From Tenodera sinensis (Eukaryota > Arthropoda > Insecta > Mantodea > Mantidae), in NCBI GenBank assembly GCA_030765045.1, contig CM060962.1, positions 209,857,636-209,921,635 on the forward strand: a DNA stretch of 64,000 nucleotides, written 5' to 3'. Shown one piece after another: positions 1 through 11,206 of the stretch (position 1 is the stretch's first letter; every line of letters starts with the position of its first letter). A model generated the notes under the pieces. The model was not told the DNA's origin. It made no database searches and worked only from the letters and a program-made list of their open reading frames with translations. Position numbers and translations under genes: made by a program.

Positions 1-119
1 AAGAGAAAACTTAATTCTAATGTATGGTATACAAGGTATTCTTTATACAATATAAATTATCAATTACAACTAATTAAAGTAATACTTATAGTATTGTATC
101 ATCCATATATTCTTGTACG

Positions 120-930
120 GAGTAATACGTCTTATCTGATAACTCTTTTACACTTTTATTAAACAATTTTTGAGTCTTTATCTCTGAATCGTTGAGGCAG
201 TTTATTATATATTTTTATGCCCATGTAACAGGGTGTTTTTTCATATAGTGTTAGTCTATCAATCAATGATGTACCTCTGGCTGCCCAGGTATATTTATGT
301 ATATCTTTCCTTTTAAAGAAAGTGTTTGTGATCTTTAAAGCATGAAACATTGCAAAATTTCTTAAGGCTAGTCCATTTTCATTAGTAGTTTCTTCTCCAT
401 GTGTACCACAGACTTGTGGGATAAGTGAACTGCCAACTCTTGCATTCAAGTCTCCTGCAATTATTATACTGTGTGCTTTATTATATTTATCTATAAGTTT
501 CTCTAGGATATCATAGAATTAGTTTCATCTTTTTTCCCTTCTTCTGGGGTATACATTCCTATTACTGTTAGTTTACCTCTTTCTATTTTTAATCTTACTA
601 CTACAATTCTCTTGTTTTCAAATTCATAGCATCTTCCATTTTTGGTCTACCCATATGGCCACAACTTAGCCGCCTTTCCTTTTCCTTTTCTTGTACTCCT
701 AAGTAGATAATTACACAACTGCTAATTTCTTTAGTACTTTTCAAGTTATTTTTAGTTTCCATGGTTACCATTACATTTATGTTTCATTGCTTTTGTTCCT
801 CTGTAAGTTCCTGTTCTTTATTGTGAATTCCTCTGCCGTTCCAAGTGCCAATATGTAACAAGTCTTTCCTTCCTAATTGCATGGCCTTTTTACTTAGCTT
901 AAGTCGTTTTCCCGATGATCCATCCAGCTT
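120..930 (-). pseudogene. LINE endonuclease (EEP) relic fused to a LINE C-terminal end
   Basis: Read on the minus strand, this gives the start of a LINE endonuclease: a TWNGRGI segment near 845-865, a KEQELTEEQ segment, then IIIAGDLNAR near 445-475 and a conserved NENG...ITNTFFK...HKYTW block to about 290. These are the usual endonuclease/exonuclease/phosphatase motifs that nick target DNA for retrotransposition. Several stops and frameshifts lie between 480 and 830. At about 250-260 the HKYTWAARG motif runs directly into LTLYEKTPCYMGIKIYNKLP, which normally belongs to the extreme C-terminus of a LINE ORF2. The reverse transcriptase between them is therefore missing. Nonfunctional; the clade is not resolved. 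Confidence 0.75.
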
Positions 931-1228
931 ATTCCTGACTTATGAGAAACGTTTTATGTGGCAGGTTTCCAGCCCAGCGCACAGCCCCCAACCTGGAGGA
1001 CCAGACCATTGTCTCATTCACTGATTTTCAGGGTTACTGATGAGCTTTCATGGCTACTGTAGCAGCTTGGGATACACAAAGTCCCCACCGTGCCTCACCT
1101 CCTCAGGCTAACCCCTACTTCTCATTGCCTACTCCCTCAGGGCTAGTACCTCTGAGGTTGGATTTTAGGGGGTATATTCATTATAATTGTTATATTTCAT
1201 ATTGCTTCATTGTCAGTAGCTCAAGTTT

Positions 1229-1723
1229 TTACCCTCTCTACTACATATAGTTAGCAGGGGAAGTATTGCATTCCACCCAAAAATCTGCCATCAAGGTTTC
1301 ACCAGAAATACATGTTTTGGTGCCCCACTGAATCTGAAAAATAAAGGAAAGAATTTGTAGTGAAAGGTCTGTGTGTGTGAATTATTTAAAATTGAAAAGT
1401 TGGCTAAATACCAAACTCGATATTTAAGTTCAGCATCTTCCAAGGATGCGTTGCAAAGATTTTTCAAGAGAATCACCCACCCCAGGCTACCCTTTAAATG
1501 GAACATTTTTAACAAATTTTGATTTTTGCTAAAATGCCTCTAATGATTTTGATTAAAATACCATATGTTTTAAGATATTTTCATGATGTATAAAATGTAT
1601 ATCTTGAATTTTCTGGGAATGTCCTCAGAACTCCTCTTCATTCTAGTGACTTTTGCGTAAATGGTGTACTATAAGAGATGCACAAAATCTTACTACAGAA
1701 AAAATTTAAAACTTGTGAAAACA

Positions 1724-1776
<53 letters not shown>

Positions 1777-2113
1777 GTGTGTGTGTGTTAACCATCCCGG
1801 AGATGTTCCTGGTTATTTGTCTGAATTTTCCAATACTTTTCTTTTCTCAAATGGGAAGTCATTATTCATTTTTTTATCTCTTGGCTATACAAAGAGAACA
1901 GAATTTCAGAGTAATAATGCAACCAGCTTTAAAAGATTTATCATTTAAAGCGTACTGTATTTCCATATTCCCCTTGCACCCACAAGAAAATTAGCAATGA
2001 GGTAATGTCTGCAAATGTTTATCTTGATTAACATGAAGCAGATAGAGGAACAAGCATTTGTGAACATAGTTGGTACAAGAGTAGAGAAAGTCATGTGAGT
2101 GCATCACATCAGA
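1229..2113 (-). mobile_element. HINE-like ~1-kb repeat, copy a
   Basis: First of nine copies of one interspersed family (others start at 9284, 23892, 24917, 26531, 45951, 47145, 52286 and 57893). Diagnostic words are GTATTCCACCCAAAAAT near the hairpin end and CATGTGAGTGCATCACATCAG at the other end. Both ends carry ACTTTCTCTACT reading inward. One end forms a hairpin (CCTCTACT, short loop, AGTAGAGAAAGTA). There is no coding capacity. The end hairpin, the TC at the other terminus and an internal microsatellite suggest a non-autonomous Helitron/Helentron derivative (HINE, as in insect DINE-1). That class is an inference; that it is one repeat family is seen directly. This copy is old, with a degraded hairpin. 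Confidence 0.82.
1726..1789 (+). repeat. (CT)n plus (GT)n microsatellite inside HINE-like copy a
   Basis: A run of about 22 CT units followed by a short GT run. It sits at the place where other copies of the same repeat have a poly-T tract, for example 25433-25461. Confidence 0.95.
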
Positions 2114-3186
2114 TTTTTTTCGTTTTATTAACACGAGTTAACTTGACTGATAAATTTAATGGAAACTACTAATGATCTATTGGAAGAGATATGCTGACTG
2201 TTGAGGTTGAAACACTAAACTGTTTCTCTAACAAATTATATCTGCTGACTGTTGACGTATCCACATCTTGTTTAAAAATTACTGTTTCGGTAATAATGCT
2301 AAGCATATGCTGCTGCGAGTTGCAGAAAGGCCAAGCAGTAGGTCCCCTTGCAGTGACCGATAAATCAATATAACTTCAGTATAGACCTTAGCACTGTAGC
2401 TGCCGATAATTGATCACATAAGTATTTCTGTGAGATTGTAAAACACAAAGGGAAAGACACACATTTTAGAAGTACACACTCTTTTGTTGACTTAAGTCCC
2501 GCCTACTAAGCATCACTTCCTACCAGAGTTCCTACATATGTGTTCCAATTACAAAGATGCTAATTCATACCTGAAACATAGCTTTTTCGCTAACCTGTTT
2601 AATCTTAAGAACCTCATTTCCTTTCTAATTTTCAGAATTTATTGTATGTGACAAGCAACAAAATCTGCAAAACCTGAACATATTGAATTCCAGGAATGCT
2701 TTGAGCTAGTAGCCTTTGCAAATGGCCTTATACTAGTTACCTTTTCCTTCAACACAGAAGCTGTTAATGACCTCATGACAAAATCTTCTCATGCTTGTAC
2801 ATTATGCATTGATTTTTACATATGAAAATTATTTATTGTGATTGTGTAACTATCTCACTATCATTTCTTTATAAAATTATAAATCTTAGCCGGTCAATAA
2901 TTCCAGTATCAAGTTGCCAAATTACATTTGTTTATTATTCTCAATAATAAAAATGTGTATACATTTGAACAAACTAAATCCTAAATTTTGATTTAGCTGA
3001 ATCACTGTCGGCAACTGTTGCAATTTTCATAACATATTTTTACAATTTTTTTTCTTTTTGATAACTCATGGTTAAGTAAAAATATTTCATGAGCAGTTTA
3101 CTTACAACTCTCATATTCATAAATGTGATTCCCCTTATACTGTATTTACTATAGCACTTATACATTTTTATTTTCTCTTCTGAATT
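2114..3186. other. AT-rich stretch without a recognised gene
   Basis: Only short frames with no recognisable domain. Nothing supportable was found on either strand between HINE-like copy a and the left target duplication of hAT-A. Confidence 0.6.
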
Positions 3187-3529
3187 CATATAACCAGGGC
3201 CCAGATATTTATGACCTAAAAATGTTAGAAATATGCAAGCATTTATGACTGAAAAAAATTAGAAAGCATGACAATAAATATGACGTAAAATTTTTTATGG
3301 GTGTATTTTCGAAATCTTCGAACTTTTAATGCTGCTTAAATTAACATTATATTGAAAATCTGCTTTAAATATCTTGCACACTCAATAATAAATAAACAAT
3401 AATATTAATTTTATTGTTACATTTTGAATTTATTTAATTGTTCAATCGAGAGCGAACCCTGAGGTGTGCACAGAATGAAATAAATGCACATTTATTACAA
3501 TAGAATTACAATAGCAAATTACATACATT

Positions 3530-4760
3530 TTAAAGTTTTCAAAAAGTAACGATCTTCTATTTGCACACAACATTGACTTGTAATGGGGAAAAAGACCTCT
3601 CAACATCGTAGGATGTTAAGAATGTCACTAATCTTAAAGAGAGCAGAGCACCCTTTACTCCAACCCAACACACACTGTAGTTTTGCACTCACACATTCAC
3701 CATCACCATGTACAGTTTTTAACTCACTTTCAACATTTTTCAGCAGTTCAAAGGCATCACAGAGTTTAATACCTTCTTCCTGTAATTGTGTAATGTTGAA
3801 ATTTGACTTGACATAAGTGAAATCTCTGGACAGTGCAGTACTTTAAAACAGCATCTTGGTAGCTTTTATGGAGGAAGCTTGGCCTTCATTGAACACATTA
3901 ACATTTTCAATAGCATTGTAATTATAGTAGTTTGTGCCATTAAGCTATGTTCCCCAACAGGTAAGGATGAGTTGGGGAGACAGTGTCACAGGAGGAACCA
4001 TTTTCATGAATTTCTGCACTTGTAGTGGAGCTTTAATGAAGATTTTTTCACTGTTGATACTAATTTGTTCACATCGTGATGCTTTTCATGAATTTCTTCC
4101 ACAACTCTATTTAGTGCATGTCACATGTACCAATTAAGGTAGAGAAACTGCAGACCTTTTCCAGCTTTCACCATGTAGGGAACTGCATCTCTGACTAGAA
4201 GTAGAACATTTTCTCTCTTCACTCCTTCAGGTCACCATAAATTCAATGCATTGTCAAAGGTAACAGCAACTGGTGAGTGGTTAGTTCTATCCAATGCTTC
4301 ACAGGAAATTAAATTTATCTCTTGCTCAGTCTCCCCTTAAAACAACAATGTTTGCCACATACTTCCCTTCATCGTTGGTTGCTTTGTCCATAGAAACCCA
4401 GATCTTTTCATCAGTGATGCAATGGCATATTCTATTTAAAACATCTTTGTAACAGACAATCATGTAGTCCTTGCAAAGTGTTGCATTGGAAATGTGACGA
4501 TTCGTGTATTTCTGCAAAAAATTGTGGAAGTGGTGATTATTAACTTTCTCCAGTGGTATATCACATCTTCCATGTTAAAATCTTAAGTTTTGCCTGTTAT
4601 AGACAGTGACGAGATTCTCTGGAACACGGTTCTCTGATGTAATATGTTGAGCCAAGCTGTTTCTTTGTCTTGCTGTGCTGCAGCGTTGAACATTATGTCT
4701 CGTTTTAGCTTCTATTTTAGTTTTGCACAGCTTACAGAACAGAATCGTGTCATTAGTACA
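3530..4760 (-). pseudogene. hAT transposase relic (CGGBP1-like hAT family)
   Basis: Minus-strand remains of a cut-and-paste transposase. In order: a zinc-finger start FCKLCKTKI near 4715-4740; an IPLEKVNN...FLQKYTN block; the NATLCKDYMIVCYKDVLNRI segment; and DEKIWVSMDKATNDEGKYVANIVV near 4350-4420, which matches the VSIDET-D-EGRYVANV block of this family (34116 and 29755 in this window). Then come a YMVKAGKGLQFLY segment near 4170, the TRW-type position mutated to TCWGT, and a decayed C-terminus. At least four stops and several frameshifts. Nonfunctional. Confidence 0.75.
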
Positions 4761-4761
4761 T

Positions 4762-4990
4762 GGGCATCATGGAGGGGAGGGGGGTGGGGGACATGGCCTC
4801 CTGTTGGAAATTAATGAATTTAATGTGCAGTCAATTACTGACTATTAGACTATTATTTTAATTTTGAAGTAAAGAAGAATTTTTATTTACCACAAATTAA
4901 TATGGTTATTTCCAACAAATACTATAACTTTTGACAACAGAGTAATGAATTAATATTGTTTGATTGCAAACTACCAACATGTGGCGCTGT
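4762..4990 (-). mobile_element. Small G-rich-ended TIR repeat, copy 1
   Basis: From the G-rich run at 4772-4795 to about 4990 this matches, in inverse orientation, the elements at 14598-14825 and 15302-15560. The shared core includes TAATGTGCAGTCAATTACTG and GAATTTTTATTTACCACAAA. It lies just 5' of the zinc-finger codons of the hAT-A transposase, so it inserted into hAT-A. Confidence 0.75.
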
Positions 4991-5751
4991 CCTGAAACAC
5001 TCTGCAGATGTCCATGCATGTGTACTGAATATTTATCTCCAAACTCGCACACAAATACTTGCAATTTTTCACTTATCAAACCGTTAGTTTTATGCATGAT
5101 GAACTGAGAGTGTTTGCAACCACACACCTACAATGAAATCTGTCCAGTATGGGCTGGTTGCATACGTGCCGTCGGGTATTTAGAGACTGAAACCATTACA
5201 TTTCTAAGAGTTCTAATTATGGAACCAATTTACCTTGGCAGAGAACCTGACAACAACCATACTAAACTGTCTGTGCTTTCTTTGCATCTGTCACTTCCTA
5301 CATTTCTGTCTGTTTCTATACAGCTTACTCTCCAAATTCAAGGAAAACATATATTTCTAAGAAATATTACAGACAAGAATTAGGAGATGTGAAAAATTAG
5401 TCTTTGAGATAACTGCAAGCACATACGCAAAACTGGAATAGAAATATAAAAATATGACAAGAATATGAAAATTTAAGAGAAATTAATATAAAAAATGACA
5501 AATAAGCAAAAAGTTAAAAAAAAAAAAGCCAAAATATGACCTTATATAACCAATGAGAATTGCATAATTTTAATCACCATTGATAAAATTGTGCTTCACC
5601 TATATTTTCAATGGAAAAAAAACACAAAGAAAAACTATGACATGTCATAAACATCCGGGCCCAGCATGTAACTTTTCAAGGGTCTTTTTTTTTGGTTGTC
5701 TCTTTCATATGATCATTGAAGCAATGATTGTAAGTTTTGCTAAGTTCACTG

Positions 5752-5983
5752 CACTTCACTTTCACTGTGTTCTACTTAAAGCTAATTTTTACGATTTTGT
5801 ACTAATTCTATATTTGCAATTTCATTAAAATCCTGAATAAAAATATCATTTCGTATACCTTTTGGCTTATTAGTTTCTCTGATAGTTTTTTGGATAGCCT
5901 TATCTTGTTTTTTATACGCTTGGGGTATTCTTTGTGACTGAGCATAAAACTTGTTAAGGGATTCTGCTATTTCACCTTGGCAG
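5752..5983 (-). pseudogene. Inverted 5' segment of the LINE at 6251-8480
   Basis: Minus-strand reading gives GEIAESLNKFYAQSQ, then KTIRETNKPKGIRND and IFIQDFNEIANIEL, the spacer that normally lies just upstream of a LINE reverse transcriptase. The reverse transcriptase follows on the opposite strand from 6251. This arrangement is a classic 5' inversion: the 5' end of this segment abuts the start of the downstream part. The 267-bp SINE insertion sits at the junction. Confidence 0.65.
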
Positions 5984-6250
5984 GAAAGGAAAAGTTGTTG
6001 TTGTAGTGTTTAACGCCCGCTTTTACTACTACGGCACCGCAGGCGATGACACTGATGATACATGGAATGAAGATGGAGCACCGGTGGAATGAGATGGCGG
6101 GGGAAACCGGAGCACCCGGAGAAAACCCGCCCTGACGCCGCTTCGTCCACCACGAATACCACATGCGGGTCCCTGGGATCGAACCCGGGCCGCCTAGGTG
6201 GTAGGCGAGCGCGCTAACCGCTCGGCCACGGCGCCGCCAGAAAGGAAAAG
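5984..6250 (-). mobile_element. tRNA-derived SINE (family S1) with 11-bp TSD
   Basis: SINE body 5995-6239 on the minus strand, flanked by GAAAGGAAAAG at 5984-5994 and 6240-6250. The head is tRNA-like (Ser/Leu type): box A GTGGCCGAGCGG and box B GGTTCGATCCC, so it should carry a pol III promoter. A unique body follows, and the 3' end is an ACTACAACAACAA tail. An apparent 129-codon minus-strand frame here is just the SINE. Other copies: 16552, 36331, a 3' fragment at 20248 and a diverged head at 59369. Confidence 0.93.
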
Positions 6251-8479
6251 AAATCCTACTTAAACTGTATAACACGTGTTGGAGAATGACTGTACCTTCC
6301 GACTGGAAAAAAGCCATTATCATCCCGATTTTAAAGAAAAACAAACCCTCAAACAATATTAATAGTTTCAGACCAATATCTTTGACCAGCGTTATTGCAA
6401 AAGTGGTGGAAAGAATGGTGGCATCTAGACTTAACTGGTTCCTAGAATATTACAACTTAATTAATAGTTCACAGACCGGCTTCAGACAGAATCATAGTAC
6501 AAGTGAAAATGTACTCCTACTAAGCCAAGACATCAAGGAAGCTTTCAATAGAAAGGAGGATACCTTAGCAGTATTCATTGATTTTAAATCAGCATATGAC
6601 TCAGTCTGGAGAAACAAATTAATTGAGAAGTTGCAATCAATAGGTGTGAAAAGTAACATACTTAAATGGATAACTCAGTTTATTTCACAAAGATTTTGTG
6701 CCACAAAATATAATACATACATTTCCAAATATAAACAAACACACCGAGGACTTCCACAAGGTGCTGTTCTGAGCACAACATTCTTTAACGTATATATAAA
6801 TGACCTTCCATCAATAATAAAAACTTTAGAAACCAAAATTACTTTATTTGCTGACGATGTAGTCATTTGGACTTCAGGCTCTCCAAAAAAACCTGAATTA
6901 ATTAAAGACAGAATAGAAACAGCCCTAAACAAAGTACATGAATGGAGCTCCAAAAACCTCATGACTATCAATGTGGAAAAAACAAATTATGAATTATTTA
7001 CACTAAAATACAAACCAGTTAATATTAACATAAATTATAATGGTAAACCATTCAAAGCAGTTGATGATGCCAAATATTTAGGCATCACTTTCGACAGAAA
7101 GCTAAGTTGGAAAAAACATTAACAAACATCTCAGAAAAGGTTGAAAAGAAACTGCAAATCCTGAAAAGGTTAGCTGGTGCTAAATGGGGCTGCTCAAGGA
7201 GACATACAAAATGTACGTTAAACCAAACCTCTTGTACTGTTCTGAAGCTTTAATAACAGCAGCAAATGCTAACATCAATAAACTTGAACAAATACAAAAT
7301 CAGGCTCTTCGCCTAATCACTGGAGCAGTTAAATCCACACCTATTGATGCCATGCTTGCCTTAACACGGACCCCATCAATAACAACAAAAATAGAAGAAC
7401 AAGCATTGCTCCAACACGAGAAAATGTTACGACTGCCAAACTCTAAATGGACAGAAGAGAATCTTCCCCCTTCAATCCTTAAAACTCATAGTAGTTTCCT
7501 AGAAAAGGTAACAGATTAAATCCAAATTGAACATTCCTAACACCAGAGAAAATCTACTTATAAGAGAAAATCCATTGGAATTATTGCAACCTACCTTCAA
7601 TTTGGAATTATTAGAGGAAATAAGTAAATCAGAACACCAAAAGAAATACAAAAACTTCTAGCTCTGGAAACAATCAATACTAGGTATCCCACAGAAGAAT
7701 GGCTGCACTTATACACTGATGGATCCTCCAAGGAAAACCTTACTGGAGCTGGAGTTACGTGTTCACATTTTTCCTTTTATCATTCTGTTGGCAGAGACAC
7801 AACAAATTATGATGCAGAAATAGAGGCTATATACATTGCTCTCCGACAATTATTAAATCTTCCCTTAAATAAATTTAACAAGGCAGTAATTCTTTCAGAT
7901 TCTAAAGCTGCAATTCAGGGAATATGTTCAAATACTACAAAGAAGTCAACAAAAATTAGAGAATGCTACAAAATGTTAACACAACTCCAAAAAGTTAATA
8001 AGACTGTTCATCTCCAATGGATTCCAGCACACTGTGAAGTCATGGGGAACGAAGCTGCAGACTCACTTGCAAAGAAAGGCACAACAATAAAACAAAAGTC
8101 TAAATTCAATTTCTCATATTCCTCAATAAAACGCTTGATCATTAAAAAATTTTCTCATTCATACCTACAAGAAATAGAAACAAATGCCAAAGATAAAAAA
8201 TGGATTGCACTACTTTCCAACCCAGATATAATCCCCCAGAGACCAAGGAAAACAGCGGTTGCAGCCTTCCGACTATTGACAAATCACGACTGCTTAGCAA
8301 GTCATCTCTACAGAATAGGTATCTCAGCCTCACCAATATGTGTCCTGTGTAACGATCCAGCAGAAATGAACGAAGACCACTTGAAGACCTGTGAAGCATT
8401 AAGATCAGAAGAAACTACAGTTCAAAAGTATTGGAAAGCACGAATGCTAATGGCTTCATTGCCAGATGCAAGGCACTAG
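6251..8479 (+). pseudogene. LINE ORF2 relic: reverse transcriptase plus RNase H (jockey-superfamily, I/LOA-like layout)
   Basis: The longest open stretch (6286-7122) is the reverse transcriptase: KKAIIIPILKKNK, FRPISLTS, QTGFRQNHST, the VFIDFKSAYDSVW block with a catalytic Asp, LPQGAVLSTTFFNVYINDLP and the FADDVV catalytic pair near 6850. A frameshift at about 7115 is followed by the thumb (MYVKPNLLYCSEAL, LEQIQNQALRLITGA; 7184-7519). After further shifts comes RNase H: YTDGS near 7715, DAEIEAI near 7812, LSDSKAA near 7893 and WIPAHC...NEAADSLAKKG near 8015-8080. A C-terminal CVLC...H...C cluster follows, with a stop at 8479 and an AACAACAACA tail. The RNase H domain argues for an I/LOA-type element rather than canonical jockey. 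Dead copy: at least three frameshifts. Confidence 0.88.
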
Positions 8480-8499
8480 AAAACAACAACAACATATTT

Positions 8500-9283
8500 G
8501 CAATTTCCATAACCTTGTCCTCCATACTATGCATATTTACCATAACCATCCATAAACATAATTGTACCCACAGAAAGGCGCTGCTTATGCCATTTACCCA
8601 TTGGTTTTCCATCATTGGCATCTTTCATTTCAGTATGTTTTCCAAATTTACAAATCATTTCTCCAGGACCTTTGTACAATATTTCTGTTCTTCTGTTCCT
8701 CTCTTTAAACTGTCTTGAGAATTTGTTATCTTTGACTAAAGCTAAATTGCTTACTTCTAGTTCCCAATTGTGCTTTCCTTCTTCCCTTTTGGACTTTGGT
8801 TTTTCAGCCTTTATCTTTAATCTATCAAAGGCAATCAATCCTAGCCCTATCTTACTTGCTTAAGTGAATGTTATTTACATTTACACTTTTAGGTACTTCT
8901 TTAAATAGTGGTTCTGGTTCCTTCCCTAACATAAGTTTTATAGGGCAAATCCTATTGTGATATAGCATTTATAATTTTCTCTATCAGAGGACAAAACCCA
9001 ATCCTTGTCACCCTTATGTGTAAGTACACAAAAGTAGATACCTATGTTCATGCACGTTCTGTTGGGTTACCCGAAGGAAAACAATGAACAATGATAAAGT
9101 TCTATTCCATTGTTTTTCAGTAAAACATTGACTTGGATGAACTGTAGGCTTTTCTGATAGGACAGCTTCTATTTGACCATATTTTGGCACATAAATGTTA
9201 ATAATTTTCCCTACACATGTTTTATTGATAATATTCCTAACAGGGTAAGTTTTCACAAATTTGCTGAACATAAATATAAAAAA
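8500..9283 (-). pseudogene. Ty3/Gypsy integrase relic
   Basis: On the minus strand the integrase core fragment FSKFVKTYPVRNIINKTC lies near 9200-9260, followed by a degraded YVPKYGQIEAVLS segment, the HNRICPIKLMLGKEPEPLF segment near 8900, and a C-terminal ILYKGPGEMICKFGKHTE block near 8640-8700. The last motif resembles the KLELLYKGPYTI block at 53387-53704. Only the second half of the integrase survives, and the upstream part is cut by the HINE-like copy starting at 9284. Confidence 0.72.
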
Positions 9284-10980
9284 TCTGCTATGTTGCACTC
9301 ACATGGCTTTCTCTACTCTTGTACTAACCATTCTTAAACTCTTATTCCTATATCTTCTTCATGCTAGTTGAGATAAACATTTGCAAAAATTGTCTTATTG
9401 CTTATTTCCTTGTAGGTGCAAGGGAAATATGGGAATACAGTAGACTGAGCGATAGTCAATCTTTTAAAGTTAAGATATAAAAAAAATAATAACAACCTTT
9501 CATTTGACAAAAGTTTAAGTATTCCAAAGCTCACATAAATAACAAGGAATATCTCCGAAACGGTTCACTCTAAAATAAAGTCATAAATTGTGTTTTAGCA
9601 AGTTCTACATTGCTGAACAAGAGAAATTTTACATATACACTAAAGACTCAGGAGAGCTTTCTTTCCAAAATTCAAGGCATCAAGAAAAATGTATACCTTA
9701 CTAATTCAAAGGAAAACTTCATATATAAAGTCAATCCGACACAAACATTAGACATCACATATTATTTACACCTGACAGAAAAAGTTAAGAAAAGTGATAC
9801 TCCTACTAGTGCTCTAATATTATTGGCATTAGACAATCCATATTAGATTTCCGGAACATGAATGGCTCCATATTTATACTGATGGATCATTGATATCAAA
9901 CCGAGATGGAGCAGGGGCTGAAGTCATGTGTCACCTCTTGTCCTATTACAGATCTTTAAGTTATGGAACTACAAACTTCGATGGAGAAACTGAAGCAATT
10001 CGAATGGCCCTACAAAGTCTTTTGTATAGAATTTCACATTTTCAGCAAGCAGTTATTCTCTCAGATTCCAGGGCAGCAATTATAGCAATTCCAAGTTGTC
10101 ACAAAAAAAAAAAAAACCAACAATTATAGCATGTTGGAAAATCCTTACCCATCTAACAGCACTTCAAAGACACCTAGTCTTCCAATGGATACCAGCTCAC
10201 TGTGGACTGAGTGGTAATGAGAAAGCTGATTTTCTTGCAAAAAAGGGTACCAGCAGTGTACAAAAATCTATAGTTAATGTACCATTTTATAGTCAACTCT
10301 GAATTTAAAAAAATTATTGCAAAATATTACTATGAAAAATCAAAAAATAGAAGATGGGAACTACCAAACATTCAAACAGTAGTTCCTGAGTACCCTCAAA
10401 AAATGGCAGTTGCAACCTTCAGGTTGATTATAGGACATGATTGGCAAATCATTTGAACAGAATTGGGATATATTCTTCACCACTCTGTCCTCTATGTGAT
10501 CTGCAAGAGGAAATGGACCAAGACCACGTTCAAATATGCCCGGCCACTTGGTATATCTCTTGTGGTTTACCAATTATGCAAAAGTCGTCCAGAGTAAACA
10601 GGACTGTATAGGCTATAGCCAGAAAATTCAAAATATACATTTCATTTGTCATAAAAATATCTCAAACATGGCATTTTAATCAAAATCATTAGACATTTTC
10701 CTGAAAATAAAAATTTTCTATGTAAAGGATAGTTTAGGGTGAAGGAATTTTCTTCAAAATCTTTGTTTCGCATCCTTGAAGACAAACTTAAATACCAACT
10801 TTGGTTTTTAACCGACTTTTTGTTTTTGAGTTGTGCTGTCCACAGACAGACAGACACACACAGAACTTTTTCGAAAAATGCTTTTTTGAAATTAACATAT
10901 ATTTCTGGTGAAATCTCAACATCGAATTTTTGGGTGGAATACAATATTTCCTCTACTTACTATATGTAGTAGAGAAAGTA
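9284..10980 (+). mobile_element. HINE-like repeat, copy b, containing a LINE fragment
   Basis: Left part 9284-9615 begins TCTGCTATGTTGCACTCACA and right part 10551-10980 ends with the hairpin CCTCTACTTACTATATGTAG...AGAAAGTA. The two halves would make one ordinary ~760-bp copy, but LINE sequence (9616-10550) replaces about 22 bp around the usual GTACAGTAAGATTTTGTC word. The LINE piece is truncated at both ends and has no TSD or tail, so it is not a normal retrotransposition. Confidence 0.8.
9616..10550 (+). pseudogene. LINE RNase H fragment (second LINE family), held within HINE-like copy b
   Basis: Nearly the same sequence as 12924-13876. It encodes KTQESFLSKIQGIKK, then RNase H: IYTDGS near 9875, DGETEAIRMAL near 9985, LSDSRAA near 10060 and FQWIPAHCGLSGNEKADFLA near 10180-10240. 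Later come a FRLIIGHD segment and LCDLQEEMDQDHVQICPAT. A run of 13 A at 10102-10114 breaks the frame where the sister copy has CACCAAAAAACC. It ends abruptly after ICPAT, before the normal C-terminus seen at 13955. Confidence 0.85.
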
Positions 10981-11026
10981 ACAATTGAAGCACTATTAAC
11001 ACTGAAGTGTTCTTCATGTTTGAGTT

Positions 11027-11206
11027 CGATTTTTTGAGTCAGCTTTGTTTAGACTCACCTTCACTTTAAACTGTTGTAAAAACTGAAACATTTTCAAGAT
11101 CATTTGATTTCATCCAACGGCTGAGAATGAGATTGAATGATCTTGAAAAGTTTCAGTTTTTACAACAGTTTAAAGCGAAAGTGAGTGTAAAAAAAGTGAC
11201 TCAGAT
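11027..11206. repeat. Inverted repeat overlapping the 3' end of the uncharacterised gene
   Basis: Left arm about 11027-11110 and right arm about 11129-11206, sharing CTTTAAACTGTTGTAAAAAC and TCAAGATCATT in inverse orientation, with a spacer of roughly 20 bp. The right arm forms the last ~16 codons of the minus-strand reading frame, so the inverted duplication appears to have truncated and capped that gene. Confidence 0.85.

Larger units (their letters stand above)
3187..5672 (-). mobile_element. hAT-A: full-length hAT DNA transposon with TIRs and 8-bp TSD
   Basis: The element spans 3195-5664. Left end CAGGGCCCAGATATTTATGA and right end (read inward) CTGGGCCCGGATGTTTATGA differ at only three of 20 positions. 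The flanking 8-bp duplications CATATAAC (3187-3194) and CATGTAAC (5665-5672) differ by one base. An 8-bp target duplication is the hallmark of hAT transposons. The transposase is on the minus strand, and a small second element (4762-4990) interrupts its 5' part. It belongs to the same broad family as hAT-B (28012) and hAT-C (33467) and is the most decayed of the three. Confidence 0.85.

Noticed and set aside
5967..6356. 129-codon minus-strand open frame
   Set aside because: It is the S1 SINE read through. The same frame recurs at 16536-16868 and 36122-36637 because the SINE is repeated, not because of protein conservation.
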